Part shown: piece by piece, positions 48,355 to 60,147 of the stretch | Numbering within the stretch: position 1 is the stretch's first letter | Layout of the letters: every line of letters starts with the position of its first letter | Assembly (NCBI GenBank): GCA_025403435.1 | Contig: CM046340.1 | Coordinates: 27,722,210-27,786,209 of the forward strand | Length of the DNA: 64,000 nt | Reading direction: 5' to 3' | DNA from: Artocarpus heterophyllus | Taxonomy: Eukaryota > Streptophyta > Magnoliopsida > Rosales > Moraceae | Position numbers and translations under genes: made by a program | Notes under the pieces: generated by a model | What the model saw: the letters and a program-made list of their open reading frames with translations, nothing else | What the model was told of the DNA's origin: nothing | The model's database searches: none

Positions 48355-49530
48355 CAATAATCGTGCTCGTGTCGGTACGTTTACAGCACGATACGTTTAG
48401 GCTGAACACAAACACGACATAATTAATAAATGTGCCAGAAATGCAAACACTAACACGACACTCCTATGGCACACGTAACTCGACATGACACGATTAACAT
48501 GATTATTAAACGTGCCTTGACGGGTTGACACGATAACAACACGCATATGTCACGTTTTATGACCCAATTAACTAAAAATTAAAAAAAAAACTAAAAAAAA
48601 TTAAAATTTTAAAAAAAAGCCCATAAAGAAAATTAATAAAAACACAATATCTAATTAATACTAACCTACTATAAATATTTCAAATATTTTTATTTTTAAG
48701 TTAAAATGTGTTATAAATGGGCGGGTCGTGTCGTGTTAACACGTTTACGGCCCGTTTAATTACACATGTTAAGGAGTGTTTAGCGTGTTAGCACGAATCC
48801 AGCCAGTTTATTTTCGTGTTATTCATGTTAACCTATTATAACACAATTAATAAACGTGCGGTCTAAACCCGTTTATCTCGTGTCATTTTAGTATTATGTT
48901 ATCGTGCCGTGTTCAAAATTGCCAGCCCTAGAGGGGACAACATGGTTTTGTTGGGTTTTTCGAGACAACGTGGGTTGCGATTGGGGTTGTTGGGATGGCG
49001 TGGAGCGTTAGGATAGCCGGGACAACATGGGTCACATTTAGGTTTAGGGTTGCTAGGTCGCAAAACCTAAAGTAACCCTGGCCTTATCGTCAAACCCAGC
49101 CCCATCTAGTGCCAAGAATCCACCGCCATAGCCAGTCATGTTGGACTTCGTCAACCAACAATGAGAAGAACAAGATTCACCATCGTCGAACCCAAGCGCC
49201 ACGAGGGATAGGTGGTTGGGGTTGCTAGAGAGGGATGGCGCCGAAGGTTGCCAGGTTCGTCGGAGATGGGATTGGTGGACACTGGATTCATCGGAGATGG
49301 CGATCATCCAACTGGCAAGAGTGTGGGAGGAGGGTCAAAGTAAAGGAAAAAAAACTAAAAACGACTTTTTTTTTTCAAAATTTGGGGTAAAATGGAGGTT
49401 TTCTTGAAGATGTTTTCATTTTCATTTCCCACAAATTTGTAACCAAACACTATTTTGAAACCATTTTTATTTTTTGTGTTTTTGAAAATGGCAAAAAAAA
49501 AAAGTTTAAAAAATAGAACCAAACAGGTTT

Positions 49531-50880
49531 TTACTCTTTTGTTTTTATTATTTTTAGTTAATATTACACCATAAAAAATCGAAGCTTAAGCTTGAATGGA
49601 TATCCACATATGCATCAACTTCTTTCTCTAAAATCTAGAGAGTGGGGCAACAAATTTTGTTTTAAATTTCTAATTTATTGTTCTTTTTAAAGGCATATTA
49701 TGTATTTTACGAGAATGTCCTTATACTTTAGATACATGTGATAACACATGATCAGTTCTATACAACATTTAATGGTCATCAGTTAAATAAGTTTTTTTAC
49801 CCCTAAAAAAAAAGTTTGGTTTGGTAAAATAAGAAAAAGAATGAGGACCAAATGCACACTATCTATTTTTTCATAAGAAATTGAATTAGCATCACTACTA
49901 GAAATTTGGAATTTATTTGTAACATAATTTTTTTTAATGTTATTGTGCTTTCTTTTTTCTTCTAGAGTGATTTTCATAATTTCTAAAAATATATTAAATA
50001 ATAAAATAAAATGATATATATTTTTTTAACATTTTGATGTACTTTCCAAGGTTATTTTTTTAATTTCTAAAATATATTCAATAATAAATAAAACTATGCA
50101 TTTTTTAATGTTATTCTATATTTTTTTAGTTTTTTCAATGTACTTTTTTGAGAGTTATTTTTTAATTTCTAAAAATATATTAATAATAAAAATAAAATTA
50201 TGTATATTTCTTAGTATTTTAAATGTACAAATATGATTTGTATTGACCTTAAAATTAAACGTAGAAACTAAAACTATAAATATATCTTGTAAAATATATT
50301 TGTTTTTATACTTAAACTTCTACTTTTGATATTCATAATAGCTTTGAATAAAATTTACTAAACTGTTATATATTTTTGGTCCACAACACAACACAACAAC
50401 AAAACACAAACAACAACATAATAATATTAAACCGACCCTAATTTAATTTAAACTATCAATTTAGTTCAAAATTGTAGTGACTACTAAGGAGGTCACTTTG
50501 AGAGATACCACTTATGTGGTATGTTTTTCAAGTCAATCATTTTTATAAAACATTTTAAAACATATTATTTATAATGATTTTAAAACATATTACTTGTAAT
50601 GAATATGAAGACTAATATTATTGTTTTTATTGTTTTTAAGTTAGAATTAAGTAAATACGGGTTACTTAAAAATACGTTTACTTTTTTTTAATTAGAATTA
50701 AAAATTAAAGATACTCATCAAATGTATGAAAAAAAAAGCAGTTTTTTTTAAAGAAGAACTGGTATGCGGGTTGATTTACTCCCACCGACTAACGAGGTTG
50801 AACTGAAATGAACCTGTAAATCAAACAAGCGAGTAACTTGTATGTTTCCCCTGGTTTGCTTTCACTGTCTGCCTTCCTCC
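49531..50880. other. Intergenic stretch upstream of the U-box gene
   Basis: AT-rich, no gene. Contains the tandem repeat at 49960-50230. Promoter elements of the gene must lie in its right part, but I could not single out a TATA box with confidence. Confidence 0.5.
49960..50230. repeat. Three imperfect tandem units of about 95 bp
   Basis: The block TTTTTAATTTCTAAAAATATATT recurs near 49972, 50060 and 50160, each time followed by an ATAATAAAATAAAA-type run and a TTTTGATGTACTTT-like segment. Confidence 0.65.
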
Positions 50881-50930
50881 TCTCGAAACGACAAAAACCC
50901 TAAAACAAAATCCCCGAAGCTGTCTTGATC

Positions 50931-51077
50931 ATGCAAAACATTTCTCCACCAAGGAAACAAAAACACTTGTTGATTCTTACAAAACCCCAACAGGACGAAA
51001 GCCTCTGGACTCCTCCAATCCGAAGCTTTTCATCACACTCGGAAAGTCAAGCAAACGTTTTCTACATTTCAGAATGA
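50931..51077 (+). CDS. Possible upstream ORF of the U-box gene (48 codons)
   Basis: The frame starts MQNISPPRKQKH and ends at TGA 51075-51077, in the same frame as the main gene but separated from it by two stops (51075, 51105). The lead-in has features of a 5' untranslated region (AAAACCCTAAAAC). It could act as a translated upstream ORF or be chance. Confidence 0.3.
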   Translation: MQNISPPRKQKHLLILTKPQQDESLWTPPIRSFSSHSESQANVFYISE

Positions 51078-51080
51078 TTG

Positions 51081-51311
51081 ATGGTTGCCATGATCTCGAT
51101 GCAGTAGCAGCAGGCCTCCTCTGCACCCGCGTCGCACCCTATCAATCCCCCTCCCGCCGTCGCCACCACCGTCAGATCCCCTACGGCGACCCCCACCCAA
51201 TCCCAGGTCGCAACCCCTCTCTCTCTCGCTCCTGTCTCCTCCCGCTCCGCCGACCATGCTGTCGGGCCGCCACCGGTGCCCATTGCGGTGGCCCACCCTA
51301 TTGGAGAGCCC
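51081..51311 (+). other. Open Pro/Ala/Ser-rich N-terminal extension interrupted by TAG
   Basis: In the frame of exon 1, an ATG at 51081 is followed by eight codons (MVAMISMQ), a TAG at 51105-51107, then CAG CAG and 66 further open codons, Pro/Ala/Ser-rich and GC-rich like exon 1, up to the ATG at 51312. This looks like protein-coding sequence in which a CAG has become TAG. I cannot tell which start is used. Confidence 0.5.
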
Positions 51312-54300
51312 ATGCCGGCCCTGCTGCCGAGGGTCAGGCTCTCTGACATCTCCCCGTTCGACGGGGCCCCTACCGGGCCCTACCTGAGGGCGGTTGATGA
51401 GCTGTCGGGCTCGCTGATGCGGCACAACGCTGCGGTGATTGAGCTGGGAAGCGACGCTGCTGCCGTGGTGCGGTGCGGGTTGGAGGGGGCACGGTTGTAT
51501 TTCAGGAGCAGGGCGGCTGAGCAGGGCGGTGCCAACGGCAAGGGCGGCAGAGGGTTGTACATGTGCAAGGCTGGGAGGTATTTACGGAATTTTCTTGCTT
51601 GGTTTTTTGTTTATGTAGTTTGTATTTGTATTATGTTTAGTTATTGTGGTTAGAAAACTATGCTCGGATGGAAAAGAATGGGGATAGGGAATCTGGTTTG
51701 AAATTGTTAGTTCTTTGGTTTGTTGTATGGGTAAAATTAAGAGCCTGTTTGATAGGTGGGAAATGGGGTGAGAAGATTAGTGGAACGATTTGGGAAGCTG
51801 TGGTTGTTTGGTAGGAGTGGTGAGGGATTTAATTCCTTCCAAGAATCCTAATTTCAATATTTTTCAGTATTGACGGATTAGAGAAAAGAATTCATATCAA
51901 ACAAAAACACAATAAGAGAAAGGTCCTCTCATTTCTTTCAATTTTTCTCACCTTGGTTGGTTATGTAGTCTTTCTACTCTTTCTTTCCCTCTGATCAATA
52001 TCGAATATAGGCTAATGGTTGAGTTTTTGATGTTTACGACTAAGTTGTTATAAGTGATGAACGAATATGTTTAAGCTGAACATTTAGAGGGCAAATTCTC
52101 TGCTCAATAGAATCGGACTACTGGATAATTAAGCATTTTGAAGTGTTGGCTTACAATTTTTAAAGAAAAAATGGGTGTGAAAAGGCAGGGATCTTTTTGG
52201 CATTATTAATTGAAGTGCTTGGTTGTTATTCTTTTACCGGAGGGCTTTAAAGACCAAATGTTGAAAGAAAAAGTTCACTGCCAACAGGTGATTGTTAGTG
52301 TTATTTTTTGTGTTGTCCTGCTAGTATCGATTAAAAGCACACAATAGTGGTTACCAAGTAGCATATTAAGTTTTCTGGCTATGAACAGCTGTAACTAATT
52401 GAAGCAATTGCTGCTTTGCCTTTGATGTTCTGGCTATCTGCTCTACTGCTGCTGCCCAAACCAGTTAACTTTTGAGAACATTGATTTTATGTCTGAAAAA
52501 GGCTTTTGATTGTATTTAGATTTTAGGCTCATGATTTGCATTTCACGTTGAGGAGCAGCCCCCACAAAGAAGATTGTTTGGGATCGGAACTTTGCTATTT
52601 TGGCTCTGGTTTGGGCTGTTTGTTTATAAGAAATAGGGGAATCTTCAAAGATACATTTGAAGATGATGTTTTCTTTTGAATAGGGTTAAATTTTGGGTTA
52701 CTTGATGGATTTTTAAAAGTCTCAGTCGGATTTTGTGGATGTTCCTTTGTCTTTAGCTTCGCTTGATCAGGAAGCTTTTGTTTATTTGTTGTCTTATTTT
52801 GAGGACTTCTTCTATTTTATTTTTCTTTTCAATGAAGTTTTGTACTTTATAGGGAAATATAGGAGCATAATCTGGAATATTCCTCATGGTGAAATTGTGT
52901 TCAGTCTTTGTTATACAACATCAACATGTTGATGTTGTGCTTCTGTTGTTGCAGGGATTTGGAAGATTGCGACTCATGCCCTCCATGCACGGCTGATATA
53001 TTTAGATGCATGGGTAAGGCATCTCGTGCTGCTCTTTGTGCAATAGCAAGGCATCTTCGTTTGCGAAGCGAGTAAGGATGGTGAAGTGTGAATCTTAAAT
53101 TTATTCATCTTTTCTTGCTTTGTACTATTTCTTTATCACTTATTTATATGGGATTTACATATGGAAAATGTATGCTCTGCAGTGTTTTTAATCACTTACT
53201 TGACGACATGCCATTGCCCGCTAATGAGGTATCTTCATCAGTGCTTGTTGCTTCCTACTCAAGCGCTTCCATGCAAAATGGAAAAAGTGCCCTCGGAGGA
53301 GGGAAGCCAGAAAACAATGGTGAAGTTGAAAAGGGGCTGTTGACTTTAATCTGCTCGGACAGTCCTGGTCTACAGGTGCCTTTCTAGTACTTAATAACCA
53401 GTTGTATGAGATTGTCCTTTGTTTTTCCCAAAAAAAAAAGAAAAAGGGAAAAACGAAGAAGAATAAAATGCAAGGGTCAATTTTCTTTTCTTGAAAAAAA
53501 AAAAAAAAATAGATAAAGGAGTAGCTATGTTTTAGTCCTTGGTTTTATCTCTGGTGGATAAAAGGATGCTCTGACTGATGTCTACATCATACTTTACAGA
53601 ATCATTTTATTTTTCAGGTCTGTGACCCAAATGGTCGCTGGTACCTAGCAGACAGTGGGTTAAGTCCTGGGGATCTTTTACTTATTACAGGGAAGGCGCT
53701 TAGCCATACGACTGCTGGCCTTCGTCCGGCTGCGTCATATAGAGCTGCTTCTGAATACTTGGGCACTAATGGTGGTGGGAGGTATCATTACGTTGCTTGG
53801 GTTCATTCTTACAATTTGTTTATTGCAAGTTGTCTGAACCATTATGGTTCCTTTTCAGAGAAGTTCATTTGAATTACCTTGTTGGGTATTGCATTGTAGG
53901 TCATCACTAGCATTTAGGCTTATGCCACACGGGAATGCTACGTTAGATGCTTCTCCGATTGCTGCAGCTGGTCATGTGATTCCTCAAAGCTATGTGCCAA
54001 TACCTGTTAGCCAGTTTATGGACGGCCTTTCTGCTGAGGAAGATGTATTGAGCAGTCGTTCCGATGATAACTACGTAAGTTGTGTCTTAAAGTAGTGAAT
54101 CATACTTCACTATATTTGTGTTTGGGTGTTTATGTATATATTTATATGTTCAATACACACATATACTTATATGCGGATACAAGAAAAAAGCAGGTATAAA
54201 TGTAAGAACCAAAAAAGTAAAAAAATAAAAAATGAAACGAGACCATGTCATACATGAGAAATGAGTTCATTCCACATTAAGAGAAAAAGAATAAAAAATA

Positions 54301-56279
54301 TAAATGACAATTTGAAGAAACAATAAGATAATGTTTTTGATTCTTATGCATAATTTTGTTCAAGAAAATGCGTGTCCTTCTTTGTTGTATTTCTATTTGA
54401 ATTGCCATACAAGGACATTTATATTTGAATTGCCATAAAATCACATTTCATGTCATCCTATTTTCCATTATACAGGTAGCTCGGAACAATTTTAATACAG
54501 AGCCATCATTAAGAAGTGTTCTCTCAGATCCATTATCGTGAGTTGTTATTAATCTGAGCTAGTTTGATACCTTCCACAATCTCCAATCAATGCACTCCCA
54601 CGGTGATATTTTTGTTACATAGATGGTTGATTTCGGTTTCTTCTTCTTCTTCTTCTTTTTTTCCCCCCAAAAGAAAACTTCATTTTATTGATAATGATAT
54701 CAAGTACAAAGGAAAGACGACAAGGAGTGCTCAGAAGGCAGGAAAGACAGACAAAAAAATGAAAGAAATAAAATGGGCCACAGAACAAAAACCCTCAAAA
54801 AATACACGACAACAGTCTTGGTTTTGGAAAACGCAACATTGACAAAAAAGTTTTGAAGTTGCAATACGTGAAAATAAGATGCTGGTGACTGTGTGTCAAG
54901 GCACACTTTTGGCCACAATTTTTTATGCAAATACATAGAAATCTAATTTTAAAGCGTATGCACAATGAATAAAACTTTAGCAACATGCCTACATATGGAG
55001 TTGCTTTGTTGTAAAATTTATTGATTTCTTGCTCTTTTACCTAGTGTTCTGAAGATCGTATATTTTGAAAGTCTTCTTCGTTAGTATACCAAACAAGAAA
55101 AATCATCTTTGTGTTCACTTCAATCCTTAAACAAATCATGACTGATGAGCAAATATTATTTGTAAAATGTTTGGACATTGTAGTTATGTTGGGTTGCATT
55201 GTATACCTTGTCTTTTCTCTCCTCATGCTTTTAGAGGAAAAGAAATTGAACTTTATTTAATCTGAAGCTTTATGGCATATTTTTCTATCAAAAGTTAAAC
55301 TTGCAATTGTTGATAAAGAAATTGATATATTTTGTGAACTTTTATAGTTTCCAGTGAACTTCAAAGTTTACTTTCTTTCCAATTCAATCATTTTTTCCAT
55401 TATATAATTTGCTGGTTGCTCTGTTCTTAAGAATTAATATTTTGCATTGAAATGTTTGTTCTGATTTGAACTTTATTTTATTTCTGATTGTCTGCCTCTC
55501 TGGCTTTCAGGGGTGCATTTGTCGAAGATGCTATGTTCGTTTCGTGTGGGCATTCATTTGGTGGTATTATGTTGAGGAGAGTCATTGAAATGGTAAGTAG
55601 CCTCTCTTGTACTATTAGAAGGGATTTTAATTTTTTTTTTTTTGGGTTGCTTAATAGTTAGTAGGTGCAGTCTGAGTCTTTCAGTAAGAAATAAATAAAT
55701 AGGTAAAATGCAATCAGAGTATTCAGCTTGTTTGTTCAAGCAAGGAAAATGAACCTTAAAAGAATAATCTGCTTTTCCAAAAACATAAACCCCAGCCTAA
55801 GATTGACATAACTCACTCATTGCGGTAGGCCTTTACATCCTTTTTAATAGACCAGCTTACACGTGGGATTAGATTTTTTCATCTTTAGTTCTCTGGCTCA
55901 TAATTATGAGCTTAGGTCATGGGGCCAAGATATTTCATTCATAAGTTTCATTAAGTATCTGGGCCATCTATTTGCAAGTGCAGGCTCTTTTTCCTTTGCA
56001 ATCACTTTATGTATATTTTTTCCAACTCTGGTAGCCATTTCCACGCTGTTATTTTATAAAATTTCAAAAATTGTATCTTATTTGAATTTAGTTTCATTTT
56101 AGTCTATGTTATTAATTGAAGTATACTGTACTGTTTACTAAAATTAATTACATAATTTAGTGCTACGCCAAAAAATTACTACACCATATCTTATATCTAA
56201 TGTCTTAGTCCTGCAATGCTCTGAGAAAATGATTTTGTTCGAATTAAATCTGATTCAGTTTAGGTTAATTCTATGTTGT

Positions 56280-56316
<37 letters not shown>

Positions 56317-59300
56317 TGGTTGGTTTTTGTTGTTTGTGGGGGGCAGGCATAAGTACAACTAGTTTTGATAGCTGGTTCTTTATTTATTATTATTTTTCTT
56401 TATATGCATCTTGATACCTTGTTCTTCTTTATGTCTTAATGAACTTATGCTTATTTGGTTCCCATTTAGACTAAATAATAAGCAGAAAAACTGCTGCACT
56501 TTTTACTGTTTATGATTTTTAATTACCTTCCATCCTCTTCATTACCTTTATGTGATGTTTTATTGCCTCTAGATGGATATGATATAAGAGTCATAACTGC
56601 AATTGTTGGTTTGCTGATCAGTCCAGATGTACCCTCTGCAGCCAAGAAATTGATGCTGGGTCATTGATTCCCAATATTGGTACGTCCGAATTTTCATTAG
56701 ATTTTAGAAAAATCTAAAATGTTCCAACTCTAATTATTTTTATTCCCCCCCTCCCATTAGTATTCTCTGTTTTGCTCATTTATATCAATACCTTCTTTGT
56801 TCTATCTTCTATTTCATAATGTGTTGTTCTTTAACAGCTCTTAGAGCTGCTGCTGCAGCTGTGAAGCAAGAGGACAATCGGAGGCTTTTTCATAGCGCTG
56901 CTCTTAGAAAGCATCGGAAAGAATTGGGCGACCAAATAGATTCATTGAGGAGAACAAACAGGGTACTTACTAGATGCCTCGTATTTTTAATAGGACGTTT
57001 TTATTTTGACATTAAAAATTCACACCCAGAATCATTATTACTATTTCTAAAGCTCATTTTTGTATCGGAACTAAACAGAATAAGAAAATGGGAAGGTGAT
57101 GAGTGATGGATGATGTTCACGTAGTGATTGTGGATAAGTATTTTTTGGGTGCTAGTTCAGTAGCTTTAGAGCTTAGGCTAATGACTTTAGAAGGTACATT
57201 TGCATCATCTTAATTATATTCTTCTGAGAGCTCATTAGTGCTTCTAGTGTTAACAAGATGTTTGTAGACCAACTTAGTTTGAGAGAGAGATACAAAGTGC
57301 AGCAAGTTAATACCAGTTGATTCACTTCTAGTTAAAAGAGAAAAAAATGTGATTGGTGTGCCCGTCTACCTCGTGATTAATTAAAAGGGTCTAACTTCAT
57401 GCTACAAAAAATGTTATTGCTTAGGCCTAGAGTACTGACAAGTTTGTCAAGTTTGATGCCTGCTGAGTTTGGTGATATGGAATTCTTTAAAGTTTAAACA
57501 ACATTTTTTGGTGATATTGTTTCCGATGAACAATTTTAGAATTTGCATAGTGTGTGAGCTTTGTGTTTTGTTTTTGTAGTAGAGAAGCATACTCATTTTG
57601 TCATCAGATGTAGCTCCCATTCAACAATTTCTTAGCATAACTTGTTTCCAGGAAAATGGAGATGTCAGGGATGATGGCCTCAATTGTGGTGTGCAATATC
57701 CATTTTCTGTAAATGAAAAAGTTGTGATTAAGGTAATTCCCTTGCATTCATTTTAACATGAGAGAAATAGTATTATAGGAGAAGGAAGTATAAAAGAGGA
57801 TGGAGGGACTAGAGGTGTACCCAACCAGCAAAACAACACAAAAGAGGAGAAGAATGACCCAATTTTTTTTTTTTATTATTCAAAAGAGGATTAAATGCCT
57901 GCTTATCTAAAGTGTCTGTTACTATATTAATAAGTTGACATATTGATCTGGTTTCTTATTTAAAAAAGAAGGCAGTTGAAATCCAAATAGATGTCCAAAG
58001 CTGCACTAAAAAAAAAGTCTTGACATTTTTTCAAAACAGGAGAGGGATTGTATTAATGATAAAAAAATCAGTAAAAAGTAGATACAAAAAGGGTTTTTTA
58101 CATTTTTATATTCTGTATTTTCAGGTTATCAAAAAATTATCCCGTGTCTTTTAGACTCTATCATATTTATTACCTTCAAATTATAAATTTATGATCAATT
58201 CCTACCTTTTTTCAGTCAACATTAAATTTTGACCCCAAAAAGAGCTACATGCCCTCTAAGAAGAAAGTATTAAAATCCAAAACATTTTTAAAAATTAAAC
58301 AAAAACAAAATCTATCCCCCAAAAAAAAAAAGGGCATACAGTGCAGAAAAGTGAGAGAATGCAAGGACAAAAATCTCCACCAGCATAACTACAAAGCAAT
58401 CATCGATCACAAAAAAAGGGGAAAAGCAACCAATCTCCACAAACCAAATCAACAAAAAAGGAGAAAAATTCCATTTCGATAGTCAGATAGGGCCATTGAC
58501 CCCAACCAATTTAGTAGAAAAAAACTCCTCACTATAGATCCTTTGGCCATCATCGTCTTGAAACCCACCACACTCTGCAACCGTTGCTAGAGCCGTCGAG
58601 CCTGCTGCCATCATTGCAAGATCCATTGAATCTTGTGCCATCCTCTCGAGATCCGCCAATCCCGTGCTGTTGTTGTGTAGTTTGTCAAGCTGGCCACTCT
58701 GGTCGCCAATCCCACTCGTGAAGGCCTTTCACAGCTTTGAAAATGGTTGAAACAGTCGTATTACCTTTACTTTGCAAACACATTGAAAAGTTTTGTTTTG
58801 TTTTGTTTGTTTTAGTATTGATCTGACTTTTGAATAATAATGTGAAAAAACCTTGCTTGTCTTCAAACATGTTCTCTCTCTCTACTGGCTATCAATTGTT
58901 AATAACTGCTTATTTCACTTGTACAAAACGTTGAAGGGAGTATTTAATTCTTCTGGGAAACAGGCGGACGCCAGAAAAATTTGTGGGCAAAGAAGCTGTC
59001 ATAACATCCCAATGTCTCAATGGCTGGTGTGTGAAAGTATTTCCTTTTTTTTTTTTTTAACTTTGGTTATGGTTGTACTTAATATAGTCTGCATGTGACA
59101 TTCAGTTTCATTTATTTTTCTTTAACGTTCATAATTACCATAGCTTACTCAGATACGTAGTAGTAGTAGTAGTAATAATAATAATGATAAAACAACAACA
59201 GCAACAACGATAAATAAATAAATAAATAATAATCTTGCATTTTTAGTTTTTAGAATGTTCGAATTTGAATTCTATGATTCATGTGTTGGTTGAAAGTTAT

Positions 59301-60147
59301 TTCTAAATTGGTACCTTTCTTCATTCCCAGTGCTAATGTCTGATTCTAATTACCACAATTTCTTGATTTTATTTGTTCTTTCCCTTTTACTACATTTATC
59401 TCTATTTTTATGTCGAATTTTGAAGCTCTCTAGATCTTCTGTTTTGTACCCTAAAAAAAAAAATCTTCTGTTTTATGATGTTATTTTCTGAAATTTGCTG
59501 AAGAGCACATTTAGTCTTGCTGCTGCATAAAATCATTGAATCTTTCTTTTAGCATTGGCATGTTATATTCATCACTGATTTTGTCCTTGTTAGTCTCCTT
59601 TTCATTAGAACCTCAGCTCTATGTCCACATCTCAACATAGCTTGTATGCATTGTTATTTTCACCAGCAACTAAAATCTTTGGGGTCTTATATTAAGTTGG
59701 TGCGAAGGACTTGTACGCCCTCTCATAGTGAACGTTGTTACCTGTAATGTTCAGGAGTATAAAAATCATTATTTTTCCCTTCTGCTCAATCCTAAATAGC
59801 TTGATTTACTCGTGTGAGAAATGGGCCCCTATTTCTTGACATTTGGTTTGCTTTCTACGTTCATTCCCTCCGCTGTTGGAGAAAATTTTGAGTGACTAGC
59901 ATCTCTGGGCTTGCTTGTTGTGTCCCCTTTTTGAGTGAATAGTTGAAAGACAAACCGCAGTTTTATTTTCTACTGCAAACCTGCCCCCTGAAGCCATCTA
60001 TTTTTGATGCCTTTACTAATTTGTCCATCCTATTCCTATAGGTATTTGCTCAAGATTATTGAAAGTGGAGAAAATGTCCGGCTTCAATATCGTTCTCTGA
60101 GGAAGATCCAGAACACATCACAGCCTATTCAAAACAGCAGCTCGTAA
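51312..60147 (+). CDS. U-box protein with a degenerate dioxygenase-like domain (PUB62-like)
   Basis: Twelve exons: 51312-51577, 52955-53071, 53183-53375, 53618-53781, 53900-54074, 54476-54537, 55511-55592, 56622-56679, 56838-56962, 57652-57732, 58956-59026, 60042-60147. Phases join to 1500 nt (499 residues). Residues 80-252 resemble the 2-oxoglutarate oxygenase/isopenicillin N synthase fold (KGLLTLICSDSPGLQV, GDLLLITGKAL, RSSLAFRL). The expected HxD is E175/E177 and the distal His is Y233, while R247/S249 of RxS remain. U-box about 326-390 (CGHSFGGIMLRRVI, IPNIALR), a charged helix to 414, and an SH3-like tail (430-485). Likely an E3 ubiquitin ligase; target unknown. Start unsettled: a frame open from 51108 precedes this ATG. 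Exon 11 has no AG acceptor at 58954-58955; an AG at 58939-58940 would add five residues. The PUB62 resemblance is from memory. Confidence 0.85.
54655..54860 (-). mobile_element. Possible truncated LINE 3' end in intron 6
   Basis: The minus strand reads CCTTTGTACTTGATATCATTATC followed by AATAAAATGAAG and a purine-rich tail, resembling the 3' end of plant LINEs. No coding remnant seen. Confidence 0.3.
56281..56313. repeat. (GT)n microsatellite in intron 7
   Basis: An uninterrupted run of more than ten GT units after a GTGTATGTGTGT start. Confidence 0.9.
57733..58955. other. Intron 10 of the U-box gene, probably carrying inserted DNA
   Basis: 1.2 kb with A-rich runs and GC-richer pieces (58480-58700) unlike the other introns. 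A 77-codon frame at 58249-58482 is lysine-rich and unconvincing. Termini of an insertion were not found. Confidence 0.4.
59159..59230. repeat. Compound trinucleotide/tetranucleotide microsatellite in intron 11
   Basis: (GTA)n, (ATA)n, (CAA)n and (AATA)n runs follow one another. Confidence 0.85.

Larger units (their letters stand above)
38639..48930. mobile_element. Non-autonomous hAT element split by RLC-A copy 3
   Basis: Perfect 8-bp target duplicate GAGGGGAC (38631-38638 and 48931-48938). The left end TAGAGGGGGCAATA (38639-38652) and right end ATTGCCAGCCCTA (48918-48930) are imperfect inverted repeats. Without the copia the element is about 585 bp. Its body (48360-48930) is dense in CGTG/CACG words such as GTCGTGTCGTG and GTTAACACG, typical subterminal repeats. 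No transposase. The copia landed 14 bp inside the left end. Confidence 0.85.
38159..49530. mobile_element. Possible outer TIR element split by hAT and copia insertions
   Basis: The left border CCCCATTTGGTAGTG and right border GAACCAAACAGG are rough inverted ends, with similar AT-rich subterminal sequence on both sides. Between them (38430-38630 and 48939-49310) lie GC-richer, gene-like pieces unlike the surroundings, as in elements that capture host DNA. I found no target duplicate. Confidence 0.35.

Noticed and set aside
51062..51425. Antisense ORFs of 95-118 codons across exon 1 of the U-box gene
   Set aside because: GC-rich exon sequence has few stops on either strand. The residues are Arg/Gly-rich with no motif.
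58249..58482. Lysine-rich 77-codon ORF in intron 10
   Set aside because: A-rich low-complexity sequence within an intron.
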